Counted from the stretch's first letter, positions 35,817-44,675 are shown. The stretch: 64,000 bases of DNA from Kribbella qitaiheensis (GCF_014217565.1 NZ_CP043661.1:3100001-3164000), one strand, 5' to 3'. A program made the numbers and translations. Notes: generated by a model not told the origin, from the letters alone.

Positions 35817-36010
35817 TCAGCCGTCGATCAGACCTGCGGTTCGTTGATTGTCAAGTGTGACCTTCGAGTCATTTGCCGATGGAATGCGGCCGCCTCCCCA
35901 CCCGTTGGCGCTGATAAAGACGTTGTCGGCGATCAGCGGAACGGGGGTGACGGTGCGGTCGCAGAACGTGTCTCGGGGGTTGCCCAGGGCAACATCAGGG
36001 TTCAACCTGA
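35817..36010 (-). pseudogene. Possible gene remnant (C-terminal fragment)
   Basis: The minus strand reads NPDVALGNPRDTFCDRT, VTPVPLIADNVFISANGWGG and GRIPSANDSKVTLDNQRTAG before a stop at 35817, with plausible codon use. I see no good start, and upstream sequence is antisense to the PAP2 gene. It may be the tail of a decayed secreted enzyme. I do not recognise the family. Confidence 0.25.
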
Positions 36011-36047
36011 GCCAATCCCGAGACTTCGACCGGTACCGTCGAGACGT

Positions 36048-36884
36048 ATGGGGACACAAGCACTCGAGCGGGTGGAACTGACTGTAGAAAGCGGGCGCAG
36101 CTCCACCGGGGCGGGGCCGGTTGTCTGGCGGGTGGTGCGCGAAGCAGTCCTGCTGGCGACCATGTTCCTGGTCTACAGCGCGGGCCGGCAGTTCGCCGGG
36201 AAGCACACCGGATCCGCCTTCGATCATGCGCGCGAGGTGTTGTCCGTCCAGCACTGGTTACATCTGCCCGATGAGGCAGCGATCCAGCACTCGGCGATGC
36301 AGCTTCCCCAACTGGTCGAGGGAGCGAACCTGTACTACGCGTCGGTGCACGCTCCACTGACCGGCGCGATCCTGCTCTGGCTGTCGATCTGGCGCCCGAA
36401 GGCCTATCCCCGGGTCCGCTGGACGATCGTCTCGGTCACCGGCTTGGCGCTGGTCGGCCACATCCTGTTCCCGCTGGCCCCGCCGCGGATGATGCCCGGC
36501 TTCGTCGACACCGGACTGAAGTTCGGCCAATCCGTCTACGGACCGGAAAGCTCCAGCGGGGTGGCGAACCAGTTCGCCGCGATGCCGAGCCTGCACGTCG
36601 GCTGGGCGGCCCTGATCGCGCTCTCGATGATCCTGGTCACCCGGTCCAAGTGGCGCTGGTTGTGGCTCCTGCACCCGATCATCACGTTCTCGGTGGTGGT
36701 CGTGACAGGGAACCACTACTGGCTGGACGGCATCGCCGCCCTGCTGCTGATCGGCGTCAGCCTGCCGCTGCTGCTCCGGCCAGGCCTGCGCAGCGACAAG
36801 GCCGAGCCGCCAGCGGCGCGGTACGAGCCCCGCCCCACCGCCCAGTCAGGTAATTCGATCGCTCCACAGCCGGTCCTCAAGTAA
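36048..36884 (+). CDS. PAP2-superfamily membrane protein (AUR1/inositol-phosphorylceramide-synthase-like)
   Basis: 278 residues from MGTQALERVELTVESG. Six hydrophobic helices are expected. The PAP2 active-site motifs are AMPSLHVGWAA (PSxH, about 184) and TGNHYWLDGIAAL (HxxxD, about 224). The first motif is degenerate, as in the PAP2_3 group. Members transfer or hydrolyse lipid phosphates. The C-terminus is a short Pro-rich tail. Confidence 0.85.
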   Translation: MGTQALERVELTVESGRSSTGAGPVVWRVVREAVLLATMFLVYSAGRQFAGKHTGSAFDHAREVLSVQHWLHLPDEAAIQHSAMQLPQLVEGANLYYASVHAPLTGAILLWLSIWRPKAYPRVRWTIVSVTGLALVGHILFPLAPPRMMPGFVDTGLKFGQSVYGPESSSGVANQFAAMPSLHVGWAALIALSMILVTRSKWRWLWLLHPIITFSVVVVTGNHYWLDGIAALLLIGVSLPLLLRPGLRSDKAEPPAARYEPRPTAQSGNSIAPQPVLK

Positions 36885-36931
36885 CGTGGCGGGGCTTCCC
36901 TGACCGTCGACCGCTTTGCGGAGGTCTTGTC

Positions 36932-37738
36932 GTGCCCCCCCATCCCGATCTCACGCAGCCCGACCCCACTCAACCGACCCTCCAAACCGAGAAGGACTAC
37001 CTCCGCAGCTCCCGCGCCGCCCTCGCGCGGATGCGGGAGAAGACCGGATCGCTGAAGATCTACAGCGCCGACCCGGTCAACGCCGAGTTCCTGAAGGCGG
37101 CGATCTTCCGCCGGATGCAGGAGCTCGAGGACGATCCCGAGGTGCCGCTGTTCTTCGGCCGGCTGGACTACCTCGAACCCACCGAGGAGACTGTTTCTGG
37201 CCCAGATCGCGGGGAAGCGTTCCACATCGGCCGCCGGCACGTCAACGACGACCAGGGCGAGCCGCTCGTGGTCGACTGGCGGGCCGAGATCTCGGTGCCG
37301 TTCTACCGGGCCAGCCGGACCGAGCCGATGGGCGTCGGGATCCGTCGCCGGTTCGGCTTCACGCACGGCGAGATGACCGCCTTCGAGGACGAGGACCTGA
37401 CCACCCCGGCGCCCGTCGCCGAGCACAGCGACATCCTGGACGCTGAGATCGAGCGGCCCCGCTCCGGCCCGATGCGCGACATCGTGGCGACGATCCAGCC
37501 GGAGCAGGACGTCATCGTCCGGGCCGGGGTGGACGAGACCATCTGCGTGCAGGGCGCCCCCGGTACCGGGAAGCCCCACCCGGGATTGAGACATACTTGT
37601 TACCGTCGCCACTGTGAGGCGGGGAGAGGGCGCGCGATACCTGGATCCGCAGCACAGCTAGCGGGACGAGTCGCAACCTCCTGGGGAGGGGTTGTCAGCC
37701 TAGCGAACGGCAGGGTTCGGCAGCCGCAGCGTCTTTAA
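36932..37738 (+). pseudogene. HelD-like helicase, N-terminal part, disrupted by element at the Walker A lysine
   Basis: GTG start behind gaggtc. Residues 1-214 are host gene: a coiled N-terminus (DYLRSSRAALARMREKTGSL), VVDWRAEISVPFYRAS, IVATIQPEQDVIVRAG and then ICVQGAPGTGK, the Walker A. After Lys214 the frame enters the integrative element and adds about 54 foreign residues before a stop. HelD-family ATPases rescue or recycle RNA polymerase, and some (HelR) give rifampicin tolerance. The fragment has an incomplete P-loop and none of the later motifs. The matching 3' half is at 50390-51835. Confidence 0.9.
37548..37599. other. attL
   Basis: Host sequence ending ggtaccgggAAG joins element sequence ccccacccgggattgagaca ending tacttg. 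AAG is the only stretch shared with attR. The element arm (37574-37599) is the inverted counterpart of the arm at 50384-50413. Confidence 0.8.
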
Positions 37739-38677
37739 AGTTGCATTGAGTTCGATCTCAATTCCGAGAGGCAAAATTAGATTTTCAACTTGATGCCCAA
37801 TCTCACCTATTTGCATAATCGGAAAGTCATACCCGTCTGAAACTTCCCGAGCGATTTCTGCTATATCCCGGTCATTCCCTCCGCCCGGCTCGTCGCTTCC
37901 AAGGCAGTAGCCTACGACGAGCCCACGAATCGATTCAAATATTCCGCGCAGCTTTAATTGGACGAGGAGCGCTTGTATGTGCCGCTTTTGTAAGCGGTAC
38001 GTCTCCAAGAATAAAATCGCATCGCTTACGTTCGGCGCGTAGCTGGTTCCGGCAAGCTGCATGAAAGCTTCGGAGTTGCCACCAATAGCGAACCCCTGCG
38101 CCTTGCCTTCCTTGATGGTTCGCCACTCCCTATAAGTAGTGGCGTCCCCGTGAAGATCACGCCAGTTCTGATTGGGAGCGTAGCTTCCGGACCATCGATC
38201 AAACAGAATCTCACGCATGCTCTGGGAGGCGTAAGGAAGGTCGCCATCCGCGTAATCGAACATTTCGAAGCCATGATACGTGACCACTCCCGTTCGCGCG
38301 GTTACCGCGTTTAGCAACGTAGACGAATCGGAGAGACCGGCAACTATCTTTGGGTTTGCGGCGATAGTTGCGTAATCAAGTCGATCTACTAAATCGATTG
38401 CAGTTGCTCCGCCTGTAGAAAACAAAACTGCACGGACATCGGGGTCAGAAAAGGCGGACATTATGTCGTCAGAGCGCTGTTGCGCAGTGCCTGATGAATA
38501 GAAGTGTTGACCGCGCGCGTTCGCTGCATAGACGAGGCGCAGACCAAATATCGATTCGATATTCTGTCTTGCTGACTCAGCCTGTTCAAGTCGGTCGGCA
38601 ATAGTACTTGAAGGGGATACGATGACAACATGGTCGCCTGCGGTCAGACGAGCGGGCAGGATACCTTCTTGAATCAT
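37700..38677 (-). CDS. S66-family LD-carboxypeptidase / MccF-like immunity peptidase
   Basis: 325 residues. S66 features: HVVIVSPSSTIADRLE at the start, VLFSTGGATAIDLVDRLDY, nucleophile region IVAGLSDSSTLLNA (Ser about 115), FAIGGNSEAFMQLAGT, LFLETYRLQKRH (likely catalytic Glu) and QIGEIGHQVENLILPLG (His about 292). Family members are LD-carboxypeptidases of murein recycling or MccF, which cleaves microcin C-like peptide-nucleotide antibiotics. The gene is AT-richer than the host and lies 31 bp downstream of the STAND gene on the same strand, so they probably form one operon. Confidence 0.85.
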   Translation of the reverse strand: MIQEGILPARLTAGDHVVIVSPSSTIADRLEQAESARQNIESIFGLRLVYAANARGQHFYSSGTAQQRSDDIMSAFSDPDVRAVLFSTGGATAIDLVDRLDYATIAANPKIVAGLSDSSTLLNAVTARTGVVTYHGFEMFDYADGDLPYASQSMREILFDRWSGSYAPNQNWRDLHGDATTYREWRTIKEGKAQGFAIGGNSEAFMQLAGTSYAPNVSDAILFLETYRLQKRHIQALLVQLKLRGIFESIRGLVVGYCLGSDEPGGGNDRDIAEIAREVSDGYDFPIMQIGEIGHQVENLILPLGIEIELNATLKTLRLPNPAVR

Positions 38678-38708
38678 CAGACCTCTATCTGAGATAGTTT
38701 CGGTAAGC

Positions 38709-40985
38709 TTACTGATAACGGGAGCGAAGCCGATCTTTCATCTCGCGTGCTTGCCGGTCAAGACTGGTAGCGTCAGCCTCATGACCTAGAGCCGTATATG
38801 TCTGTGCGAGGCTCTGGAGACTGCGGACCGTATTAGGGTGATCGCCGGGATAAAGTCGGTTGTGCATGGCGAGCGCCTGTTCTGCAAGCCGTTTCGCTTC
38901 AACAAGCTCGCCCATCGCGCGCAGGTCTGCCGCCAGGTTGGCGAAGCTATGCGCGACATCTGGATGATCGCCGGGATCGAGACGCTGACGCATAGCAAGC
39001 GCCTGCTCGTTCAACTCACGAGCACGCGGGACATCATCTAGCTTATGCAGGTCGCCCGCTAGGTTGCTCAAGCTATACGCGATGTTCGGATGATCGGCTA
39101 GATAGAGTCTTTGTCTCATGTGAAGACCATCTTCGTGCCGCTGCCGCGCCGACTTGTAATCACCCAAAATGTGAAGGACATTGCCGAGATTGTCGAGGCT
39201 GTGTGCCGTATCGGCGTGATCCTTACCCGCATACCAGCGCATCCGCATCTCTAACGCCTGCTCATGGAGTGACCGCGCCTGTGCAGGCTCTCCAAGCTCA
39301 TTCAATGCAACCGCGAGATGCACGAATCCTCGTGCAACTTCCGGATGATCCCCATCGTGCAGGCGTTGCCGCATTTGAAGTGCCTGCGCATGGTAGTTAC
39401 GAGAGTCCGCGTAGCTTAGGCCACTGCACAGCAGGTAACGACCCATCCGTGTCAAAAGAGATGCTAGGTCTATACTCAGCAGGTCCGCATCCTTTGCATG
39501 CGAAAGGACGGACGCAGCATGTGAAGCCAGTTGAGCACAAACCGGCCAGGTCGTCGGCTCCGACGGCGTTTGCGGAAATAGCTCATTCAGAAGGGCCGCA
39601 GCATCGGTGACCCGGTGGTGCCGGTCGTTGATCCGCTCTCGAACAATTGTCCGGGTAAGTCGATGCAGGCGGGCTTCATTGTCCCCATCGATTGACAATA
39701 GACCGGACTGCCTAAGTTCAGTAAATATCTTGAGCCGATCAAGCGCGTCAAACTGCTCAGCAGTATCGTCTATATTCTGTACCGCCGACAGAAATTCCTT
39801 TATAGGAAGAATTTCCGATGAGCAAAGGCTGCACACTTCCAGAAGTCGCAACGCGGTTGGCGATGTCATTGACAGGCGTTCCAGCGTCAATGTGACAGTC
39901 GCGGCTACTGTGCTTGGATAGGCGAGCGCCGATCCGTGTTCGAGCAAACGTGCGCGTTCGGCTTGGAATAATTTTAGGTATTCACTGAGTGACACCGAAG
40001 TCTCCGCCGCGTACGCGGCGGCTTGTTCTATCGCGAGCGGCAATTGGCCGAGTTCGGCGGCGAGCGAGTTGGCCGATTCTTGATCGTTGTCGTGGCTCCA
40101 CTCGCTCAGTAGTTCCGATGCTGACTTAATCGAGAGGACGTCTACCCCTAGGGGCGTTGCGAGCATTTGCCAACTGGGGTTTCGTGACGTGAAGATGACG
40201 TGCCCATGATTGCCTGCGCCCCGTGGAATGAACGACTCGATAACGCTTGGGGACGGTGCGTTATCGAAGACAATAAGCCACGACTTCCGGGCGCTCAGGT
40301 CTTCGAACAAGTAGTTAATTAATTCTGTCGAAGACCACTTTTCCGATGCGCCGAGCCGGACTGCAAGTTGTCCAATGCCGGTCACAATGTCGAGTCGTGT
40401 TTCGGCGGGAATCCACCATCCCAGATCGTATTCGGCGCGGTATGCTTGCGAGTAGGCCCGTACAAGTTGAGTCTTTCCGACGCCTGCAATTCCATGCACG
40501 GCGGTCGCAGTAACGCGTTCATCCGCGTCGTTCGCTGAATGCAAGGTCTGACGAAGCGCGCGTAGCTCATCCCTTCGGCCTCGGAATCCTCTGACCGGTG
40601 GCAAGATTGACCAGACTCCCGACGCCACGCTAGCCGTTCGAATATGCGCTCCGGGGTTGGATGGTACCTCACCATTGCTAGCACCATTCGTGACCTTGGG
40701 CGCTAAGCCCAATTCGACCCGCGAGGCGTCAGGCATGTTAAGTCCGTCAGCGATCGACTCGAACCGTTCGAGGCTAGTTACGCGTCGCCGCCCAGCCATT
40801 ATTGAGCTTATTTCGGACTTCGCAATGCCGGTGCGCATCGTGAGTCCGGTTTGGCTTGCCCCGGCGTATTTGCGGACAAGCTGAAAGAGGGCGCCGGCGT
40901 CACGCGCGCGCAAAGCCTGTTTGGTCTCTAAACGATTCCAAAAGTCGTCAGGGACCACAAATTCAGACGGATCGTGGCGTTGCAT
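38709..40985 (-). CDS. XRE-HTH / NB-ARC / TPR STAND protein
   Basis: 758 residues; start at MQRHDPSEFVVPDDFW behind gaggag rather than upstream ATGs. Residues 30-95 are a Cro/C1-type HTH (LTMRTGIAKSEISSIMAGRRRVT). An NB-ARC domain follows at about 130-400: Walker A GIAGVGKTQLVRA, Walker B SWLIVFDNA, VIFTSRNPSWQ, and GLPL-like GQLPLAIEQAAAY. The C-terminal 220 residues are about five 42-residue TPRs of the HPDVAHSFANLAADLRAMG type. STAND proteins switch on oligomerisation when a ligand binds; some are phage-defence NLRs, others transcriptional regulators. The HTH favours a regulator or self-regulated sensor for the S66 gene downstream. Confidence 0.88.
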   Translation of the reverse strand: MQRHDPSEFVVPDDFWNRLETKQALRARDAGALFQLVRKYAGASQTGLTMRTGIAKSEISSIMAGRRRVTSLERFESIADGLNMPDASRVELGLAPKVTNGASNGEVPSNPGAHIRTASVASGVWSILPPVRGFRGRRDELRALRQTLHSANDADERVTATAVHGIAGVGKTQLVRAYSQAYRAEYDLGWWIPAETRLDIVTGIGQLAVRLGASEKWSSTELINYLFEDLSARKSWLIVFDNAPSPSVIESFIPRGAGNHGHVIFTSRNPSWQMLATPLGVDVLSIKSASELLSEWSHDNDQESANSLAAELGQLPLAIEQAAAYAAETSVSLSEYLKLFQAERARLLEHGSALAYPSTVAATVTLTLERLSMTSPTALRLLEVCSLCSSEILPIKEFLSAVQNIDDTAEQFDALDRLKIFTELRQSGLLSIDGDNEARLHRLTRTIVRERINDRHHRVTDAAALLNELFPQTPSEPTTWPVCAQLASHAASVLSHAKDADLLSIDLASLLTRMGRYLLCSGLSYADSRNYHAQALQMRQRLHDGDHPEVARGFVHLAVALNELGEPAQARSLHEQALEMRMRWYAGKDHADTAHSLDNLGNVLHILGDYKSARQRHEDGLHMRQRLYLADHPNIAYSLSNLAGDLHKLDDVPRARELNEQALAMRQRLDPGDHPDVAHSFANLAADLRAMGELVEAKRLAEQALAMHNRLYPGDHPNTVRSLQSLAQTYTALGHEADATSLDRQAREMKDRLRSRYQ

Positions 40986-41364
40986 GGTCTCCTCGCCTCT
41001 GGCAATCATCACGGACAGCAAAGTCTACTGCGCTGCCCGGCCATCTGGCCTGGGCACCTCAACTGGCCTGCTCTGCTGATCCCCAAGACCGACCTCTACC
41101 GGGTTTGCTTCTGCTGTGGAGCTGATTTCGTCAGATGGGAAGGTGCAGCGGGTGACTAACAGACGTAAGGGCAGGGTGCGCCCGCCCCACATCGCAGCCG
41201 CCGTCACCCAACGGCCCGACGCGCCACCTAACTTGCCCTCACAGGCTGACGATGGGGCGGTGATTCGTAATTGGCACGTAGGTCAGCCGATGCCTCGACA
41301 CGCCAGGAGCGGGCCTACTACAGCCGTGCGTCTGCGCGAATCGTTGAATGGAGGCATAGCTCAA
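40986..41364. other. Intergenic region between STAND gene and first small paralogue
   Basis: About 380 bp that should hold divergent promoters. A plus-strand frame is open from 41116 into the next gene but reads poorly until about 41365. No repeats or convincing hairpins seen. Confidence 0.4.
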
Positions 41365-41673
41365 TTGGGCACCCATGCGATCTTCGGCTATTTCAAGAAG
41401 AGCTCTCTCATGGGCGCTTCCGAGTCGGCGGCAATGCACAATCAAATTTTCCAGTGTGCGGAGAATCACTGTCTTGTCATCGACGCTATATACATAGATG
41501 AGATAGAAACTGCTCCCGCTCGACTAACCGCGCTGATTGCGACGCTGACTGCTGCCGATGAAAGGGTGATGATTCTTCCCAACTTGCTACATCTCGCAAG
41601 CCTTGGCAATCCGTATGATGTTCGGGCAGATATCGAAGGCAACGGAATACGGGTGCTGATTGCCAGAAGATAA
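41365..41673 (+). CDS. Small resolvase-catalytic-domain-like protein A
   Basis: About 102 residues if translation starts at the TTG 10 bp after ggagg (41350-41354); the frame is open back to 41116, so the start is uncertain. The core IFGYFKKSSLMGASE, IDAIYIDEIETAPARLTALI and MILPNLLHLASLGNPYD with closing GIRVLIARR is shared with the protein at 42023. The order of elements (GYxxxS, DEIxTAP, PNLLHLAG, a final GIxVLIA strand) parallels the N-terminal domain of serine resolvases, but the catalytic DRLGR arginines are missing. Function unknown. Confidence 0.55.
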   Translation: MGTHAIFGYFKKSSLMGASESAAMHNQIFQCAENHCLVIDAIYIDEIETAPARLTALIATLTAADERVMILPNLLHLASLGNPYDVRADIEGNGIRVLIARR

Positions 41674-41814
41674 GGACTAGCGAGGCGGATGCTCGCGCCG
41701 ACTTCCATGTGATCTGGCATCGCTTGCGATTCGCGAGAAGTCGAATGACGGGTAGTCGAGTAAGCGGCCGGAATGCGGGTTTGGTGCGGCGCACAGAAAC
41801 GGAGTTGATTAGGC

Positions 41815-42000
41815 GTGTTGAGGGAGCGTAGGCGGGTTCGTGTGTGGTTCGGGGATACGGCGATCAGTGACTACGTGGCTGCGCCGGACATAGCGGCGCG
41901 CTATGAGGAGGCTATGCGTAGGCGTTTCGCTGGGTTGCGAGTGACCAACGATGAGTTGCCGCCTTTGCCGGACCCGGCAACACTCCAACCGCTGAAGTGA
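41815..42000 (+). CDS. Small hypothetical protein
   Basis: 61 residues, GTG or adjacent TTG start: a basic beginning (MLRERRRVRVWFGDTAISDY), a helix AARYEEAMRRRFAGLRVTND and a proline-rich end. It lies 22 bp upstream of paralogue B and is probably in its operon. I do not recognise the family. Confidence 0.5.
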   Translation: MLRERRRVRVWFGDTAISDYVAAPDIAARYEEAMRRRFAGLRVTNDELPPLPDPATLQPLK

Positions 42001-42022
42001 CGAAAGCGACGGGGCAGTAGGC

Positions 42023-42355
42023 GTGAAGACGATCGGGTATTTCAAGAAGAGTTTCTTGATGACCAGCCGAGAGATCGCTCAGATGCGGCAATTAATCGCA
42101 AATTGCGCTGCCGCTCATGATCGGACCTTAGACGCGCTGTATATCGATGAAATCGATACTGCTCCGGTCGAACTTTTCGCCTGCATCACGGACGCGATGG
42201 AACACGACGACATGATGCTCATCATACCGAATTTGCTGCATCTTGCGGGCGAGGGCGACCCGCACAGATTGCGGATGCATCTGGAGAGCGGCGGAATCGT
42301 CGTCTTGATAGCGCAACAACCCAGTCAGGCGGGGCGGGCGTGCCGAGCGGGGTAA
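42023..42355 (+). CDS. Small resolvase-catalytic-domain-like protein B
   Basis: 110 residues from a GTG. MKTIGYFKKSFLMTSREIAQ, LDALYIDEIDTAPVELFACI and MLIIPNLLHLAGEGDP followed by GGIVVLIAQQ align nearly along the full length with protein A (41365). The Ser of GYFKKS is where serine recombinases carry their nucleophile (GYxRVS); the usual Arg is Lys, and the DRLxR motif is replaced by NLLHLAG. There is no DNA-binding domain. It could bind the integrase or another resolvase as a partner, or be an unrelated Rossmann-like family. The start is well supported by the match to protein A. Confidence 0.65.
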   Translation: MKTIGYFKKSFLMTSREIAQMRQLIANCAAAHDRTLDALYIDEIDTAPVELFACITDAMEHDDMMLIIPNLLHLAGEGDPHRLRMHLESGGIVVLIAQQPSQAGRACRAG

Positions 42356-42678
42356 CTCTTATCCCTTTGTGACTCCGCGTCCGTTCCGCCCTTCCACGAA
42401 GTCGCCCGGCCGGAACCTCCTCACAGCCTCCCGGCCGGTCGGCTTCGCACCGGCTCTGCCTGCCGGTTGCCGGACCCCTCACCACGCACCGGCAGGCAGA
42501 GCCACCCAGATACGAGACCGGGCCACCCAAACCCTTGCACCGGAACGGGTGGCCCGGTTGGAAGTCCCGCAGGACCCCGGGAAGTGATGTTACCCCCGGG
42601 GGTTTCTGTGCTGCCTGTCGTGCGGTGCAGGGGCGTTGCCGCTTCGGGGGCCACCCTTGTTAGGGGAAGGCTCGACCG
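42356..42678. other. Non-coding region with two large inverted repeats (candidate transfer or replication site)
   Basis: A perfect 15-bp inverted repeat gctctgcctgccggt / accggcaggcagagc (42453-42467, 42488-42502) is followed by an 11-bp one, ccgggccaccc / gggtggcccgg (42518-42528, 42547-42557). No convincing gene. Such structure in an element may be a clt/oriT, a replication origin or a terminator. It marks the border between the AT-richer cargo and the GC-rich transfer module. Confidence 0.55.
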
Positions 42679-42975
42679 ATGACCGACGAATGCCGAGACG
42701 TGCTGGCGGCTGTGAAGCCTTCAGATGCCCGTGCGCTCCTGGCCGTCTACCAGTCCGCCGAGGATGCCGCGCACGCGCTCAGGGACGCGCTGGCGGCTGC
42801 TGACCTGTCCATCATCGCGAGTGTCGGCCGTGACGGCGCTCCGTGCGTCGTGGTCGTCGGTGGCGGCGACACACACGAAGTGGTGGTGATGCTGCCGGTC
42901 GGTGTCGTGGAGGCAGTCGTCCGGCTGCGAACACGTATCCGCAAAGGGCAGCCACCCGCAGAGAAAGCGGCCTGA
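42679..42975 (+). CDS. Hypothetical protein of the integrative element
   Basis: 98 residues from MTDECRDVLAAVKPSDARAL. Mostly helical at first (LLAVYQSAEDAAHALRDALAAADL), then beta segments VVVVGGGDTHEVVVMLPVGV. High GC and regular codon use suggest a real gene. I do not recognise it. Confidence 0.6.
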   Translation: MTDECRDVLAAVKPSDARALLAVYQSAEDAAHALRDALAAADLSIIASVGRDGAPCVVVVGGGDTHEVVVMLPVGVVEAVVRLRTRIRKGQPPAEKAA

Positions 42976-43101
42976 AAGCGAGACCCCGGCGCGCTCCCCC
43001 CTTCCGGTCCGTTAGAAATCCCGGTTGGGGTTTTGCGCGTGAAATGATGATGCCGGGGCACCTATGGTGCCCCGGCATTCCTCGTTCGTATATTCGGGTG
43101 T

Positions 43102-43896
43102 TTATTGGCCGGGTTGGTAGTGGAGTTGGGTGTTCTCGGCGCTGCGGTGGGTTTCTTGCATGATGAGGGGTCGGCCGTTGTGGGTGGCGAGTCGGCGGGT
43201 GACGAGCATCGGGATACCGTCGGGGATTCGTAGTGTCCGTGCATCGTCGGGGGTGGGGTTGCGTGCGGTGATGTAGTCGCTGAAGTCAGGCGATAGTCCG
43301 GCGTCGCAGGCGGCTTTGTAGACCTGCCCGGCGGACACGAACGGGTTTTCTTCAAGGGCCGGTATTTCCAGTGCGGTGGAGAACGGCACGTAGGTTTGTA
43401 CGAAGATGCGGGTTCCGGCCGCGTTCTCTAACAGCCGGTCGGAGCCGAACAGCGGGGTATGTTCCGGAACACCGATGGCCAGCGCGAGAGTCGCGTCGGC
43501 GTTTCGGTGATACGTGCTCGGCGGCTCGGCTTCACGGAACTCGCCGTTACCGGTTTCGTTGTCGGTGAAGTTTCCGTCGTCATCGACGGTGATGGTCCGT
43601 TGGTGGGTGTGGAGTGGCCGGTCGGACGGGCGGCGCACGAACGCGCCTTTACCGGGGATGGTCTGCACCAGCCCTTCGGCGCGCAGCGCGGCGATCGCGG
43701 CTCGGACCGTGATCCGGGAGACGCCGTAGTGCTCGATCATCTGCCGCTCAGACGGCAGTAGCGCGGCCGGCGAGAGCTGGCCGGACAGGATCTGTTCGCG
43801 CAGCGTCGCGGCGAGCTGGTCAGCCTTCGACACCCCGCCTGGCGGACGGCCGGGCCGACCGGACCGGCCGGTGGCGCTGGTCTTGGTGGTGCTCAC
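43102..43896 (-). CDS. GntR/HutC-type regulator (UTRA domain), KorSA-like
   Basis: 264 residues from a GTG. After a Gly/Pro-rich arm, the winged helix is LLPSERQMIEHYGVSRITVRAAIAALRAEGLVQTIPGKGAFV. The C-terminal UTRA domain includes PLFGSDRLLENAAGTRIFVQTYVPF and a final MLVTRRLATHNGRPLIMQETHR. Actinomycete integrative elements such as pSAM2 encode a GntR-type repressor (KorSA) of transfer and excision genes, and this gene has the equivalent place, divergent from the transfer operon. Confidence 0.9.
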   Translation of the reverse strand: MSTTKTSATGRSGRPGRPPGGVSKADQLAATLREQILSGQLSPAALLPSERQMIEHYGVSRITVRAAIAALRAEGLVQTIPGKGAFVRRPSDRPLHTHQRTITVDDDGNFTDNETGNGEFREAEPPSTYHRNADATLALAIGVPEHTPLFGSDRLLENAAGTRIFVQTYVPFSTALEIPALEENPFVSAGQVYKAACDAGLSPDFSDYITARNPTPDDARTLRIPDGIPMLVTRRLATHNGRPLIMQETHRSAENTQLHYQPGQ

Positions 43897-44114
43897 ACGT
43901 ACTCCCTTGTCTGTAGCGCCCTGCGAGCCGGTGTGAGTCTTCCGGTGGGTTGGCTCGGCGGGCGTGCTGTGCGTGGCCTAGCGAGGGACGCCGGGAACTG
44001 TCGGCGCACTCTGCTAGCGCTCGTCATAATATCTGCTTGTCTTCTGCCCTGTCTATGGTCTACGTTGGTCACAGTAGTCATAACAGGTGCGTCGATAGTG
44101 GAGGTGGTGGCCGA

Positions 44115-44282
44115 TTGAAGACCGGCGGTAGTTGTTCCGGCCGGACGGTGGTTCGGGTCTTGAGCCGTACACGGTGCGCGTGTGGTGCGGTCAAGGATCG
44201 GGGCCGGGTGAGTTGCCGCAAGTGCGCGAGGCGGTACCGGTGGGACCGGCGCAAGTCGCGTAACGAGGGTTACCGGTGGTGA
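44115..44282 (+). CDS. Small Cys-rich (zinc-ribbon-like) protein
   Basis: 55 residues from a TTG, 10 bp after gagg. The sequence SRTRCACGAVKDRGRVSCRKCARRYRW contains a CxC...CxxC pattern and a strongly basic tail, typical of a small nucleic-acid-binding zinc ribbon. The start is uncertain because the frame is open upstream. It lies between the GntR gene and the transfer genes. Confidence 0.45.
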   Translation: MKTGGSCSGRTVVRVLSRTRCACGAVKDRGRVSCRKCARRYRWDRRKSRNEGYRW

Positions 44283-44350
44283 GTAGCACAACTCCCGGCA
44301 ACCTTCCGAGAAAGTGTCGTGTTCCCGTGTGTGAGAGGGGGTGATGGTTT

Positions 44351-44530
44351 TTGCAGTTGACGGCTTCGATGTTGTTGGTGACAGCGGTCGCGGTGTTCGT
44401 GTTGATCCGGTATGCGGGGTTGAAGGTCCTGCACGCGGCGGTAGTCCTGTTGTTCGGGTTCTTCCTGGCCGGTAGCGAGTTCGCGCCCTACATCCGCCAG
44501 TTCCTGACACAGTTCCTCGGCGTCAAGTAA
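44351..44530 (+). CDS. Small membrane protein of the transfer region
   Basis: 59 residues from a TTG behind gaggggg: LQLTASMLLVTAVAVFVLIR, then a second hydrophobic helix in HAAVVLLFGFFLAGSEFAPY, ending QFLTQFLGVK. Two membrane helices with a short soluble tail. Very similar small proteins accompany TraB genes in Streptomyces integrative elements, where they are thought to assist spreading (Spd-like). The name is by context. Confidence 0.7.
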   Translation: MQLTASMLLVTAVAVFVLIRYAGLKVLHAAVVLLFGFFLAGSEFAPYIRQFLTQFLGVK

Positions 44531-44675
44531 ACGGCGGAAAGTACGTCCGCGGCCGCCTCCCGATTTCCTGCCGGACCCCCATAGCTGGCAGGAAACCAAG
44601 TAACCATGTAGTCGAAAGAAGGGAGTAAACGCCTATGGGTCTCGATGTGTCCTGTCTCTCGATCTAAGGAATTAC

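Noticed and set aside
42369..42587. 72-codon plus-strand frame in the element
   Set aside because: Pro/Arg/Thr-rich, overlaps the two inverted repeats and has no ribosome-binding site; more likely non-coding.
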